DNA from: Polytrichum commune
Taxonomy: Eukaryota > Streptophyta > Polytrichopsida > Polytrichales > Polytrichaceae
Direction: 5' to 3'
Length of the DNA stretch: 64,000 nucleotides
Assembly (NCBI GenBank): GCA_950295325.1
Contig: OX485805.1
Location: 3,720,501-3,784,500, forward strand
Shown here piece after piece: positions 36,290 through 48,247 of the stretch. Each line of letters begins with the position of its first letter. The stretch's first letter is position 1. The notes beneath the pieces were generated by a model, which worked only from the letters and a program-made list of their open reading frames with translations, ran no database searches and was not told the origin of the DNA. Both the position numbers and the translations under genes were made by a program.

Positions 36290-37362
36290 CCAATGACGTC
36301 ACACCACGACAAATGCAAGAACAATTTCTTATGCAGCCTCGGCGAAACGTGGTCCGCGACACCCGGTCCGCGCAAGCACTCGGTCCTCGCCCCATCGTCG
36401 CAACAGTCGCTCACTCAGGCTAGTCGCAGCAGCTGCCTGGTAGCCATTTCTCCAAGTAGCCCGGGCCCCCCAGAACCATCCTGGCCGTCCACAACAAGAT
36501 CCAACGGTCCAGATTCTCCACTGGCTTCCTACGGGGCTGCCCTGCGCTGGGATCTCCTCCGACATTGGAGCTTTCGAGCTTCAAGCTCCTACCTCCGGCA
36601 CGGATCGATCGATCGATCGGTTGCTCACGCACTCCGTTCTTACTCCGATCACGCCCCGTTCGTCCAAATCCAACATCGGAGAGGTTTCTGCGACGAATTT
36701 TCACTCGAAACCGATCTTTCATCGAGACTGTGGCGTGCAAATTGCAAGGAGATCGAGTTATCGTCGAGCTTTCGTTGCAGGAAAAGCGGATTTGTTCGTG
36801 GAGGGTTAGGGGGAGCTGGATTTGAAGCTCGTCTCGAATCCCCGTCCTCCTCCTCGTCGCTTTTTTCCGGGTCGCCATAGATGCGAAATTCGCTTGGGAT
36901 TTGGATTGTGTCGGTAAAGGGTGGGTTAACTTAGGAGGACGTTCCAGAGTATGGTGGAATTTTGTGGAATTTGAGGGCCTGCAATTGGTTTGAGGGTGAG
37001 GTGAATCATACGGAAGGTTAGGAGGTCGCAGAGTATTTAAGAGTTTTTTTTTGAGAGATCGGTGGACTTTTGAAGGATTTTGTGGAATTTGCGGTGAATT
37101 ATTTCCACGGAGGACCTGCTGCGATTGAGTTTAGGTGGTGGCGAGGTTAGAGGTCGGAGAGTTTCTTGAGGATTTGGTGGAAGTTTGTGGAATTTGCGGT
37201 GATTTCCACGGGAAGGAGGGTCTGCGAGTGGGTTAAGGGTGGGGGTGAATCATTGAAGGTTAGGAGGTCGCAGAGTTTTTCGAGACCTTGGTAGAATTTG
37301 CGGTGTTCTCCACTTTAGGGCCTGCGATTGGCTTGAGGTTGAGGTGGGTTTGGTGAATTTTG
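36290..37362 (+). promoter_or_regulatory. GC-rich promoter/5' leader of VSR2
   Basis: CpG-rich sequence from about 36320 to 36890 corresponds in position to the GC-rich leader of VSR1. It is followed by G/T-rich direct repeats up to the start codon. It includes a short ATCGATCG run near 36605. A long open frame at 36293-36880 shows low-complexity Ser/Arg composition and is probably not a gene. Confidence 0.5.
36925..37345 (+). repeat. Degenerate tandem repeats (about 115-125 bp, 3-4 units) in VSR2 leader
   Basis: The block GGTTAGGAGGTCGCAGAG recurs near 37016, 37145 (GGTTAGAGGTCGGAGAG) and 37258, with a weaker unit from about 36925. Each is followed by GTGGAATTTGCGGTG-like sequence and a TTTCCAC segment. 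VSR1 has no such array before its start codon. Confidence 0.75.
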
Positions 37363-40300
37363 ATGTTGTGGGGGATGATGAAGAGGGGAGGAGGAGCAGG
37401 AGGAGGAGGGAGGATGGGGTCGGGGTTGTTGTTGTTGATGTTCTTGTTTGTGCGGCCGGCATGGGGAGGGTTTGTGGTGGAGCAGAACGCGCTGACGGTG
37501 ACATCGCCAGAAAAGTTGAAAGGGACCTACGAGAGCGCCATAGGCAATTTCGGAGTGCCGCAATACGGAGGCACCTTGTCCGGCACACTCAAATACCCAC
37601 CCGTCAACACGAACGCGTGCGACAAGTTCAGCACGCCGACCTTCCATGCGGAACCGGGAGCGCGCCCTTTCTTCGCCCTCGTCGATCGTGGCAGTACGCG
37701 CCCCCCCCCGCCGCCCAAATTTTGCCTAATTTCAAATGATCTGTTCAAATTGTTGTTTGTGTGTTTCTTTTCGCCTTCAAAATTTATTTCTTGAACACCC
37801 TGTGAAAAGATCTCCTAACTCACCTACGACAGAATTTTGCAAAGGTGATGTTGTGGTGTTGGGTTATACTTACACCGCGGAACAATTTTAGCTGTCGGTA
37901 TGTATGTGAGGTAGACGTGCCTTAGATGGATACTTTCTCTCTGCACCCACTTCTCGAAGGATATGAAATACATCGCAATTATTGCGAGATGATGAGCATG
38001 TCCAAATCGCGTCCGTAGCCATTTGCCTCAGAATTTTCGGAGCTCATATGAATATCTTATTAACTATCAATATGAAGATGTTCGTGTTCATTAAGTGGTC
38101 TTATAGGTCCCCTTAATCATGCTGATTATTGAGCCTAGAATGGTTAGCAGATTTTTAGCACGTAGTCCAATTTCTTTTCAACACATGATGCCTTTTTAGT
38201 GTTGGTTCTTAGATCCGCGCCCAACCACGTACCACTCAAATATAGGTGTCCGGATTATTGTTGTGTTAGATTTAAGGCACGTTTACCTTATGCATATATG
38301 TGCCGGGATGAAGTATCTATCCACGATAACTCTTTAGTTCTATTTGAGTTATCCTCTAGGTCAACATGATATTTGGTTGGGAGTTGGTGTTTTTGGGTAT
38401 GTTTGGTAAGTTTCGATGGAGGTTTGAAAGTAGAACATTCTATATCAGTTGGAGGGTTAACTCATTTTGGCATGCCAAGAGGTGCTATGCTGAACTAATG
38501 CTATGCTGATATGATGCTGTACTGAGTTTGGCCCTCAATGAACTGAATTAGGTTGCCTTTTATTCAAATTCAAACACTAACTCCAAGCATGTATGCACCA
38601 GAAGTGGAAGAAATTAGTGATGTTGTATGCAAAACAACCAATGAAATAGAAAATCGTAGGGATCAAACTCTTGACAAAAGTTTCATTGAGTTAAAGGGTG
38701 ACTTTAGTAGGTACCTGGCGTAATTACTCATTCTTTGAGGAAAAGAAGCTCAAGTTGGTAGCTCTCAGCAGATGCAAGGAGGGATGGCGGTAAGGATAAG
38801 TGGTCCATGCTTCCACTTGAACACTCTCTTCTGTCTGAGGAGGTTGTTCTAAGTGGGGCAATTTTAGCTTCAGTTGATTTGTTATTTTCCAAATGACTGT
38901 CAACCAGGCTGAGAAATTCCTGAGATTCGAACTCTTCATTAAAGTCGATGTGTATTAAATTAAGCTCCAATAGATTCTGCAGTCCGGTCACAGGAAATTC
39001 AAATGACCTCAGAAGTGAGGTCTGTGGCTTATGAAGAGGCTAGTACAAGAGAAACAGGAAATCCTATCTTAGTTAGATATTTGGTAGGTTTGAGAAATAA
39101 CTTAATCACCCCAAGTCCAGAGCTCCAATGTTCTGTCAGTTTTGACATGACAATTCCTTGATACTCAATGTCCAGAGTCGTGTGCAATTCCGCATTAGAT
39201 TCTTCATACATCACCGACTTGGATTGCTTTTATGTGGGTGAACTTTCTGGAAGTTGTATTGCTGGGATTGCGTAAATTTTCTCTGTGGGGGCAATTAGGT
39301 CACCTTTTTTGACTGCACGATGCATTATACTTAATTTTGAACCGTTCAAACATCTGCTAACAGTGAGGACTAATTCTGGTAATGAGGAGGCACAACTTAG
39401 TGGATATGCATGAATAATACCTATGTGGTTGCACAACATGGTGTAATACTTAATGAGTGAGTAAGGTATGCAGGCTTTAATCAAATATTAGTCTTATGCA
39501 GACGCCTATATTTGAGTGGTATATGGCATGTAGTTCTTAATTGTAGTTAAGAATGGGCACCAAAAAGACCTGTGTTTTTGATGAAAGATTGGACTATGTG
39601 CTCAAAATAAAGACACCATTCTAGGTTCAGTAATTAACATGATTGGGAAAGCCTATGTGATTTCTTGAAGAGAAAGAAGAGTCTTATCTATGACCTCCTA
39701 TAAATTTTGCATCTCGACCCCGATTTGACACTTGAAATGGCAATCTCTATGATTCACAATTTCTAACTGGATGAGACAAGCCGCAATCCCATCCAACAGC
39801 CAAAAGTGTTTGTAGAGTTGGAGTGTCAGTAATTGGCCTGCATAACTTATGTGTGTATGTGGGGTTTTGCAGGCTGCTACTTTGCAAAGAAGGTGTATAA
39901 TGCACAACTGGCTGGTGCCGCAGCAGTGCTTGTGGCAGACAACAAGCAGGAGAATCTCATCACCATGGACTCGCCGGAGGAGGATCCTGCAACAGCAGAC
40001 TTTCTCCAAAGCATCACGATTCCATCAGCTCTTATTAAAAAGGACCTGGCCGACCAATTGAAGACGGCTTTGGCTGCTGATGAGATGGTGAATATCAACC
40101 TGGACTGGCGAGAGTCGCTTCCCCACCCAGATGAGCGTGTGGAGTACGAGTTTTGGACCAACAGCAATGACGAGTGTGGCCCAAAATGCACAGCTCAAGT
40201 GAACTTTGTCCGTGACTTCAAGGGCGTGGCTCAGTTGTTGGAGAAAGGCGGATACACCCAATTCACTCCCCATTACATCACATGGTATTGTCCAAAGGTA

Positions 40301-43300
40301 TGTTGATCAATATCTTCTTCACGAAACTCCAACTTCAGGCAATTTGTAGCTTTTCTTCTCTTCCTAAGCTAAAGCCTTCTGGACACACAGCTTAAATCAC
40401 TGCTGTAGTGGTCAAGCCATGAGATTTTTGCCGACGCGTCTTTTCCTAATTGGATATGAGGTGTATTTATTACACTTAATCAATGACCATGCCATGGCTT
40501 GACCACTATGTCTGGCAATGTACATGTGTCACCCTGCCATTGGCTGTAGTAGGCACCCAATACCCACCTTACTGCTATTGTGGTTTATTAGGATGAGCGC
40601 TTAATACGGGCTTACTATAGGGCTCCTCACATCCATTACCTACTTCATAGAGGACTAAGGTATACGGGTGTTATTCAGTAACTCTTCTTAATAGGACACC
40701 TATATTTGATTGGTGTGCGGTTTGGTGAGGATCAAAGAACAAACACCGTAAAGACACAAGTTTAAAAGAGATTGGACTATGTCTTCAGATTTAATCAAAT
40801 ACTCCACACGCAAAAGTGAACACAATTGAGAGGACCTATGTATTCAGTTAATAAATCAACAGACATGCAGTTCCAATAACTACAACTAAACCAGGGGAGG
40901 TCTAATTTTCTATCTGATTTTGAACATGAAAGCCGTACTGAATAACACCCAGCAACTGGAGAGAGAGAGAGAGAGAGGCATGTTGATGATGGAATTAGGG
41001 TCCTGTGTAACACCTGTCTGATATGGGAACGCTTTGATGTCTGTCAGTGGTTGAGGAGATGCATGAGGCAACTACTAATTTCTAGAAGGGAAGGCCGTAG
41101 TGTAAATGTGTGATGAGATGCACTGTTTGTAATCTGTTTGATGAACTGTGCGCAGGCATTTATAACGAGCAAGCAGTGTAAGGCACAGTGCATCAACAAC
41201 GGTCGCTATTGTGCACCAGACCCAGAACAGGATTTCACCATAGGCTATGACGGAAAACAAGTTGTGACTGAGAATCTCAGACAGCTCTGTGTTTACAAAG
41301 TGACCAACGACAGCCATACGCCCTGGAAGTGGTGGGACTATGTGACAGATTTCCAAATTCGGTGCCCAATGAAGGAGAAGAAGTACGGGCCAGTGTGTGC
41401 TGAAGAAGTACTGAAATCCCTTTGTAATGCTCTCTGTACCATGACCTGATTTCCTACCTGAAATGGAAAGAGATATGATGTGGGGTGGGTGTGTGGCAAT
41501 GTTGAAATAAACTGATTTTGTGATTCCTATAATTTGGAGTTCTGACACAAGTTGAGGTATTATGCTAATGTTACAATTACCTTGGTTGCAGCCATCAGTG
41601 TGGATGATGTTAAGAAGTGTATGGGAAATCCAGAGGCTGATGAAGATAATGCAATTTTGATTAATGAGCAAAACGCACAGGTATGTGTTCAGCTTTGTCA
41701 GAGTCTATGTTTGTAAATTTTAAGAGTGCTGGTTGTCTAAATTGTCTTGGGCTTGCATGTCTTACCTATGCAAGCTGACAATACATTTATTCTTGAGCAT
41801 ATTTTGACTTGTCATTCCATAAACTTTGGCAGGTTGGTTCTGGTACACGGGGCGATGTTACCATTTTGCCAACCCTCATCATCAATCAGCATCAATATCG
41901 AGGTATGTCACCTAATTCTTCAAGTTCTGTATATTGCATGTCAAATGCCTACGAAACCGCCCATCAGCTGGTTTTGCATAGAAGAATCACATGTCTGTTG
42001 GATCAAAAATATGCAGACTCTGGTTATGATATTGGCCTTAACTTCTGGTTTTGTCTCCATCTTGCTCTCCACAGGGAAGCTGGATAAGGGTGCAGTGTTG
42101 AAGGCCATCTGCTCTGGCTACCAGGAAACTACAGACCCCCCTGTTTGTTTGAGCGACCAAGTCGAGACAAATGAGTGTTTGAATAAAAATGGTGGCTGTT
42201 GGATGAGTGGCAACATAACTGCGTGCAAGGTCTGCTCTGCAAACCTTTTTTTGGGTGGTTTATAGTCCTCTACACCAGAGCCATTGAGAGCTCAAAAAAA
42301 GGAGCCTTCTCATTGGCAGGGAGCCTCTTATGCTTGTTTGAGCTTTCAACTTGTAGGTGGTGCCTTGATGAACCCATGTGGAATGATTGCGACAAGGGCT
42401 CGGTCAAAATCTTAAGCTACCTCCATGAGGTAGTTTAGGAATGTCGAGAGTTTGAGCTCTAATTTTGTGGGCCCAAAGCCAATGAACTTTTAAGCATTCT
42501 TGGGCTTGTCATAAATGCCTCTTTGTTTAGTAACATCCCCCTCGATATCTCACTTTGAGCATGGCCACTTTTTATACTTGCTCGAACTGTTGAGCGCTTG
42601 AAGATTGGTCAAGCTCTCAATAGTTTGAGTTTTGATGAAAGCTTGTCAACTCAAACTCCCAAAACTACAAGTTTGAGCTCTCAACTCGAGCTCTCAACTT
42701 TCTAGTGTAAATGGGGCCTTAGTTTATGGGTTGTGTTTTTAGCTGAATTTTGCAACCAATCTGCTAGAACTTGGAAGCTGTATTTTGATATGAAATAGCT
42801 GGATTTCTGTTTATTGTAATCTTAACATTTGGATGGAGAATGGAACGTTGACATTGCTCCACCAATCTCACTGTTGGAAAGGACCTTGGAGCTGAGTTAC
42901 TGCAGTTTTTGTTGACAGGATACCTTCAGGGGCCGCGTCTGTGAATGCCCTCTTGTATCTGGTGTACAGTTTGAGGGCGATGGCTACACTAAATGTGAAG
43001 GTACATTCTATTAAACTTCTGTGCTCAATGATTTCGTTATTTGCACACATATCACAATCTTGAACCCTTCTTTTTGTTGATTGGTTTGAATATGATATTT
43101 CATGGAGATTGTTTCTGTGCTGGTTTCTACTGAAAGGGTCTAGAAGTTGAAGTTATTGTTTACTAAGTCATAGGGTCACAGCATCCCAATTGGGTCAACT
43201 GCATGTGTGTGCAATGAGACATTGTTACCTGTGATAACATGAGGTTGTATGGAAACAGCAAGAGGTCCTGGGCGCTGCAAAATAGACAATGGTGGATGTT

Positions 43301-44956
43301 GGCAAGAATCACAGGGTTCTGTTACATATTCTGCCTGCCAGGTTAGTTTACTGTGTGGTTTGACATTCTATTCGACATCCTTTTGTAAAGATTTTGTTTC
43401 TTCCCCAGGCGGTAGTTTAGTTGCACGTTGTTTCTATAGGTTACCTTCTACATATTGCTGCATCTGTACCAATTACATGTGACAGCTGTTGAATGAAGAC
43501 TGATCTTGATTTTATGGACTGCTGATTAGGCCTATCAAAACTCAGGGTGCACATGTCCTGAAGGTTTCGAAGGCAGCGGTGCAAACATCACGGGAGGTTG
43601 CTTAGGTATGTTAATTTCCAATCATTGATTAAAACCAATGGATTCTCTTAAAAGTCAATAGAATTATCTGTAAGTCTCTGGGTCAAACTCTATGGGACTT
43701 GGCTACAAGGTGAGTTTGAGAGCTTCTGCATAAAGTCGCCCAAGTTTTCTTAAGAATTGATTAACATGCTAAATCAGGGTCGACTAAAACATACAAAACT
43801 GGCTTTCTAGCTTGTCGCTCTAGGATCAGTGGGCCAAGCTAGTCTTTTATAGGCCGAGCTGAGATTTAGGGTGTCAGGTGCCATTGGGTCATACCCTACT
43901 TTACATCCTAAAGTTCTCTCAAAAGCTTTTTTTTGAGTTGGAAGAGGAGGTCCAAGGAGTTTCACCCAACTTTCAATATCATGCTCCAACACAAGATGCT
44001 CTAACAAGCTCTTTCTAGAAAAGTGCTTCAAAGAGGCACCAAACTCTTAAGTTCGACCCTCTTTGAGGAACTTTGTGGATAACTCTGTTGTATCTTTAGA
44101 GCTGAGTCTTGAATAATGTTCGTTCCTGTTTATTGCAGATATTGATGAGTGCGCAAAGAAAATGAAGTGCCAATGTCCAGAATGTCAGTGCAGAAACACT
44201 TGGGGCAGCTACGACTGCAAGTGCTCAGGCGACCTCCTGTACATCCACGAGCATGATACCTGCATTAGTGAGTTCTTGCTGCTTCTTCCTTTTTCCTTCT
44301 GTGGGGTCTGATGGATGGAACATAATTTGATGCTGTTGAATATTAAAGAGACATATAAATTATGGTCTCCAAATGAAGAGTTTTCGTATGGTAATCTTTG
44401 TGATAAACTAGGACATATATATATATTTGTGTAAACTCTAGGGTCAGGAGTGAAATAATTTACATATTGTTGTCTGTGATGAGTCATTAGGTGATGGGTG
44501 CAGTTTTTAATGAACATGTCGAACATTAAAAGTTTGGATTAGATTGATGATTCATGGAAAGTTGAGTTAGAAGGTTGGGAAGCATAATTAAGACAATTTA
44601 TTGTTGTGTAATTTTTCTGCGCAGGCAAGAAGAGCACACAAACAACACTTGGGTGGACAGTTTCGATGATTGTGTTTGCAGCCCTTGTTGCCCTTTCGGT
44701 TGGTGGTTATGTTGTCTACAAATATAGACTTCGGGTATGTGTGAACAATAATCTTACTGATATTATTTGCCTATTTTAGAACTCTTGCTATGATAATTGC
44801 AGTTTACTTAATACAGCATGCGATACATTTTGATGTGGATTGTGTGGAAATCATGTGCAGTCTTATATGGATTCTGAGATTCGAGCGATTATGGCACAAT
44901 ACATGCCACTGGATAGTCAAACTGAAGTGAACAACCACATGCAGGAAGAGATATGA
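37363..44956 (+). CDS. VSR: Vacuolar sorting receptor, copy 2 (12 exons, 637 aa)
   Basis: Tandem paralogue of the VSR gene 15 kb upstream, with the same role in vacuolar cargo sorting. Exons: 37363-37693, 39873-40297, 41156-41423, 41592-41680, 41833-41902, 42075-42229, 42919-43000, 43259-43341, 43530-43605, 44139-44267, 44625-44734, 44861-44956. The total is 1914 nt. Every intron position and phase matches copy 1; only exon 1 (+12 nt) and exon 9 (+3 nt) differ in length. ATGs at 37363, 37375 and 37378 are in frame; all precede a glycine-rich stretch and the hydrophobic run [10 protein letters not shown], with likely cleavage near AWG before GFVVEQN. Three EGF-like repeats follow, the third with the calcium-binding signature DIDEC. 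Then come one membrane span and a tail with YMPL at about 620-623. Where copy 1 has RGDCYF at the exon 1/2 junction this protein has RGSCYF. Introns are longer than in copy 1 and intron 1 (2.2 kb) holds two MITEs. No disabling change is seen. Confidence 0.95.
37911..38292 (-). mobile_element. Family A element in VSR2 intron 1 (upstream copy)
   Basis: The termini AGGTAGACGTGCCTTA and TAAGGCACGTTTACCT are inverted repeats. The interior has GGATATGAAA, GGAGCTCATATGAATATCTTA, TTATTGAGCCTAGAATGG, CACGTAGTCCAATTTC and CCACTCAAATATAGGTGTCC. This is one of the clearest full-length copies (about 380 bp). Confidence 0.88.
38412..38575 (+). repeat. Family J foldback element in VSR2 intron 1
   Basis: TATATCAGTTGGAGGG near 38442 and CCCTCAATGAACTGAA near 38552 are imperfect inverted copies, with GCATGCCAAGAGGTGC between. 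Related pieces occur at 14289-14355 and, inverted, at 19121-19215. Confidence 0.6.
39464..39849 (+). mobile_element. Family A element ending 23 bp before VSR2 exon 2
   Basis: The termini AAGGTATGCAGGC and GCCTGCATAACTT are inverted repeats. The interior has CGCCTATATTTGAGTGG, GATTGGACTATGTGCTC, ATTCTAGGTTCAGTA and GATGAGACAAGCCGCAATCC. It is closely similar throughout to the element at 4419-4790. The VSR2 intron 1 acceptor lies at 39871-39872, so the branch point probably sits in or at the edge of this element. Confidence 0.88.
40657..40950 (+). mobile_element. Family A element in VSR2 intron 2, perfect 15-bp inner TIR
   Basis: GGGTGTTATTCAGTA at 40666 and TACTGAATAACACCC at 40936 are perfect inverted repeats, preceded on the left by AAGGTATAC. 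The interior matches 9652-9950 closely (GGTGAGGATCAAA, GAACACAATTG-AGG). It has no open frame longer than expected by chance. Confidence 0.9.
40959..40976 (+). repeat. (GA)n microsatellite
   Basis: A short GA dinucleotide tract in VSR2 intron 2 next to the right end of a family A element. Confidence 0.9.
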
Positions 44957-46030
44957 TTCTGGTATGTCCATTTCCATGTTGATGAATTTGTTAGGTAACC
45001 TTCTGAAGCTAGGATTCAAGTAAATATGGACAAAAAATTCGTCCAAAAATAAGAATGCATATGAAAGTATTGATTCTGCCATCAATACATGCACATTGCA
45101 AAACAAATCAATTGAGGGAAAGAAGACTATAATCATATGATGGAAACTCTAGTCATACATACATCACTACCATTCTAGATATATATATTTTCACAGCTAC
45201 AAAAAAATGCACATGCAAAATTTTTGTGTTTAGAACAAGAGATTTAATGTACATGTAAGCCTAATTTCTGCCATTTCGATTGATAGAACTACATGTAAAT
45301 AATTTTATTATGTCAAAAATCCATGCATTAGTCTAGATATACTTCATACCTAGTGAATCACTTTGTAGAAGGTTTTTTGACATTTCTTCTGTATTTTGTG
45401 TAGGGTTGGATCTACTAGGTAAACTTATTGTCAGCAATGAGCCGATTCACGAGTTGTGGTGTTGGAAATACACGAGGTGGATCATACATTTTCTGGTCAG
45501 TGTCGGGAAGAAATTGCTATTTTACTAGCCAAGCCATATGGAAGTTAGGAGGCTTTTTGCATTGGTGAAAGGCTGATGTCACCTATTTCGTAGCATAGTT
45601 TGTCAAACAGCATACTGTTTGTAGAGAGCTAGTTTTATAGAGGTTTCTATGTATATATTGGAAGGGGTGGTAGGATAAAGAGATGTAGGGGAGTGCAAAA
45701 TTGGTTGAATCACACTTGGTTCCAGAGAGGTGACAACTTAGTGGGGTACTAAAGGTGAGAAATCCGCAATTTCATACGGGGATTTCATTTGGAATTACTC
45801 ACCTCCCCATTTATCCTCTTTTAGTGATCTGATGACGATGAAGTTGAGTTCCCGCCCATTGTCCATAGCTCCATCTTCTTCACCCCTACTACTCAGGGCT
45901 CCCTCCAAATCGAGGTGAGTCCTTTTTCTTCACACCCAACACCTGGGCGGGCTGAACAGTCACGAGAAACATTTTTCTGTAATTCAAAAATGAGTGAAAA
46001 TGATGATGATGATAAGGTAACATGTTCTTT
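44957..46030 (+). other. VSR2 3' UTR region, possibly with an intron or insertion
   Basis: The 3' UTR block that lies 160-240 bp after the VSR1 stop is about 1 kb after the VSR2 stop. A GTATGT donor-like site occurs 6 bp after the stop (44963) and TGTGTAG acceptor-like sequence near 45404, so a 3' UTR intron is possible. The alternative is an insertion. No coding sequence is seen here. Confidence 0.45.
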
Positions 46031-46248
46031 TAATATTTTTGTTCCAACTTCTACTTCAATTGGACTCTTGATGTGGTCAGGTTTTCTGTCTCTTTGAGCA
46101 GGAGATACTGTTGTTTGACCTGGCACAAGTAGTAATTCAATCTCCCTTTAGACCTGCACTGCCAATGTATCCCTTGAATATTTTGTGGGTTTTATTCCAT
46201 TAGGGGTCATTACCTTGGGGAGCCCCATAATAGCTTAGAAGTTAAGTA

Positions 46249-46872
46249 CAGTAATCTCCCGCTTAAGTACACACCCGTTTAAGTACGCAAATTCTTTGAC
46301 AAAAATTAGGGATCATACTTCAATGTTTGAACATGTCATGCAGAGTTATTTGTTGCGAATGCATGAATTACTTATGCTTGATATTAAATGCCAATTTGAT
46401 AACGTTTCGCCGAAACGTCTCAAAACAATCGTCGCAATTCATCATACATTTGTCCAGTTTCCGTTTGAACATCAGAGCAAAGCAATTGGTTGTCAATGTC
46501 GAGGACAGTGTTGTGTAGAGCTTCAAAGCCTTTGAAGTCGGTAGCACTTTCATATTCAATAAATGTCTTGATAAGTTAAATTCATTGCAGTATGTTCTTC
46601 CGATTGTCCCAGACTTTCCAGATGGCACCTTCACTGACTTCATACTCCCACCCCAATGCTTGCTTGCTCGGCGCGTTTGGCTTGCTCAACTTTGTAACGA
46701 TTTCACATCGTTGGGCTTCGGTCAAGCGGGTTTCCTCAAGTTTCATCTGTCTCTCATTGCGAATCATCAAATCAAAAGGTCTAGAAAGTAATATGAGTAA
46801 AATATGCACCTACCAACTAAGTGCGCACCAATGGCTCCGGTTCAAAGTGCATACTTAAGCGTGAGATTAGTG
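46249..46872 (-). pseudogene. Deleted pogo-like (Tc1/mariner) transposon, left copy
   Basis: The left end CAGTAATCTCCCGCTTAAGT (46249) and right end ACTTAAGCGTGAGATTAGTG are inverted repeats bounded by TA on both sides. On the minus strand a fragment resembles the N-terminal helix-turn-helix of pogo/Tigger transposases (LTEAQRCEIVTKL, then SEGAIWKVWDN). A second fragment in another frame corresponds to the open frame of the right copy. The catalytic domain is missing, so it is a non-autonomous relic. Confidence 0.8.
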
Positions 46873-47417
46873 TAGCAGCACATATGGCAAGTTGCCACAT
46901 AAGGCACAAATTCCTCAAAGATTGTTTACATTGTGGATTCATCAATGGCAAGCAATCCCCACCTACCAAGCCTGCAACTGCCACATTTGCTTTACTGGGC
47001 CATCCCTCCTCACGTGAATAAGAGCAGCTTGTATAACATATGCCCACACCCTTGTTTTCTCTAATGTTTTCTCACTCGCTCACACCTCAATTGTGATGGT
47101 GGACTTCCAAGCATTAACTATGACCAAGCCAGTATTGTCATGGTTTTTTGAGGTGACCTTCGCCTTCTAGATCTCTGCATATGAATCTAGCCCATAGACC
47201 AAGAAAGATTCACTCTTGGAGTTTATCTGTTATGGAAACATGTCAAATATGGGTTGCTTTGAATACTTATTCCATAAACAACACATCTCTCAAGTACTCA
47301 AATCCAAGTAGATAAGAACTTGCATATATTTAGAAACATTTTTTTTTTAATATTTTCAAAAAATTGCTTTCATTTCAATTTTTATTGTGGACATACTCAC
47401 GTTCACCTGTCTTTATG

Positions 47418-48229
47418 CCAATACGCATCCAAATGTCCAAAAACATGTTTAAAATACCCAAATATCGTCATGTTATTGATAGGTCAAACTATAACAAATT
47501 ATCATCAAATGCTTTCATTTTTGGCCATTTGAAATAAAATGAATTTGGTTTAAAATCCAGGAAGCCAAAAGGTTTATGGGGCTAAAAGTACATTAGGATC
47601 TTTCAAACCAACTAATTATTCCAATACGCATCCAAATGTCCAAAAACATGTTTAAAATACCCAAATATCGTCATGTTATTGATAGGTCAAACTATAACAA
47701 ATTATCATCAAATGCTTTCATTTTTGGCCATTTGAAATAAAATGAATTTGGTTTAAAATCCAGGAAGCCAAAAGGTTTATGGGGCTAAAAGTACATTAGG
47801 ATCTTTCAAACCAACTAATTATTCCAATACGCATCCAAATGTCCAAAAACATGTTTAAAATACCCAAATATCGTCATGTTATTGATAGGTCAAACTATAA
47901 CAAATTATCATCAAATGCTTTCATTTTTGGCCATTTGAAATAAAATGAATTTGGTTTAAAATCCAGGAAGCCAAAAGGTTTATGGGGCTAAAAGTACATT
48001 AGGATCTTTCAAACCAACTAATTATTCCAATACGCATCCAAATGTCCAAAAACATGTTTAAAATACCCAAATATCGTCATGTTATTGATAGGTCAAACTA
48101 TAACAAATTATCATCAAATGCTTTCATTTTTGGCCATTTGAAATAAAATGAATTTGGTTTAAAATCCAGGAAGCCAAAAGGTTTATGGGGCTAAAAGTAC
48201 ATTAGGATCTTTCAAACCAACTAATTCCT
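47418..48229 (+). repeat. Four perfect tandem copies of a 203-bp unit
   Basis: CCAATACGCATCCAAATGTC recurs at 47418, 47621, 47824 and 48027, exactly 203 bp apart. By eye the copies are base-identical, the last ending in CCAACTAATT. The unit is AT-rich, has no open frame of note, and does not resemble the other repeats. It lies between the two pogo-like remnants. Confidence 0.95.
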
Positions 48230-48247
48230 TAGCTTAATGGTGGAGTG

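Noticed and set aside
36293-36880. 195-codon open frame in the GC-rich block before VSR2
   Set aside because: Ser/Arg/Pro-rich composition as expected from CpG-rich leader DNA; overlapping frames on both strands are equally open. No motif recognised.
41075-41671. 198-codon minus-strand open frame
   Set aside because: It is the antisense shadow of VSR2 exons 3-4.
41747-42265. 172-codon open frame continuing VSR2 exons 5 and 6 through the intron between
   Set aside because: Intron 5 happens to stay open in one frame; paralogue comparison and GT/AG sites show the true exon boundaries.
25311-48229. Two arrays with the same 203-bp period (25311 and 47418)
   Set aside because: The units share no sequence, so the equal period is taken as coincidence.
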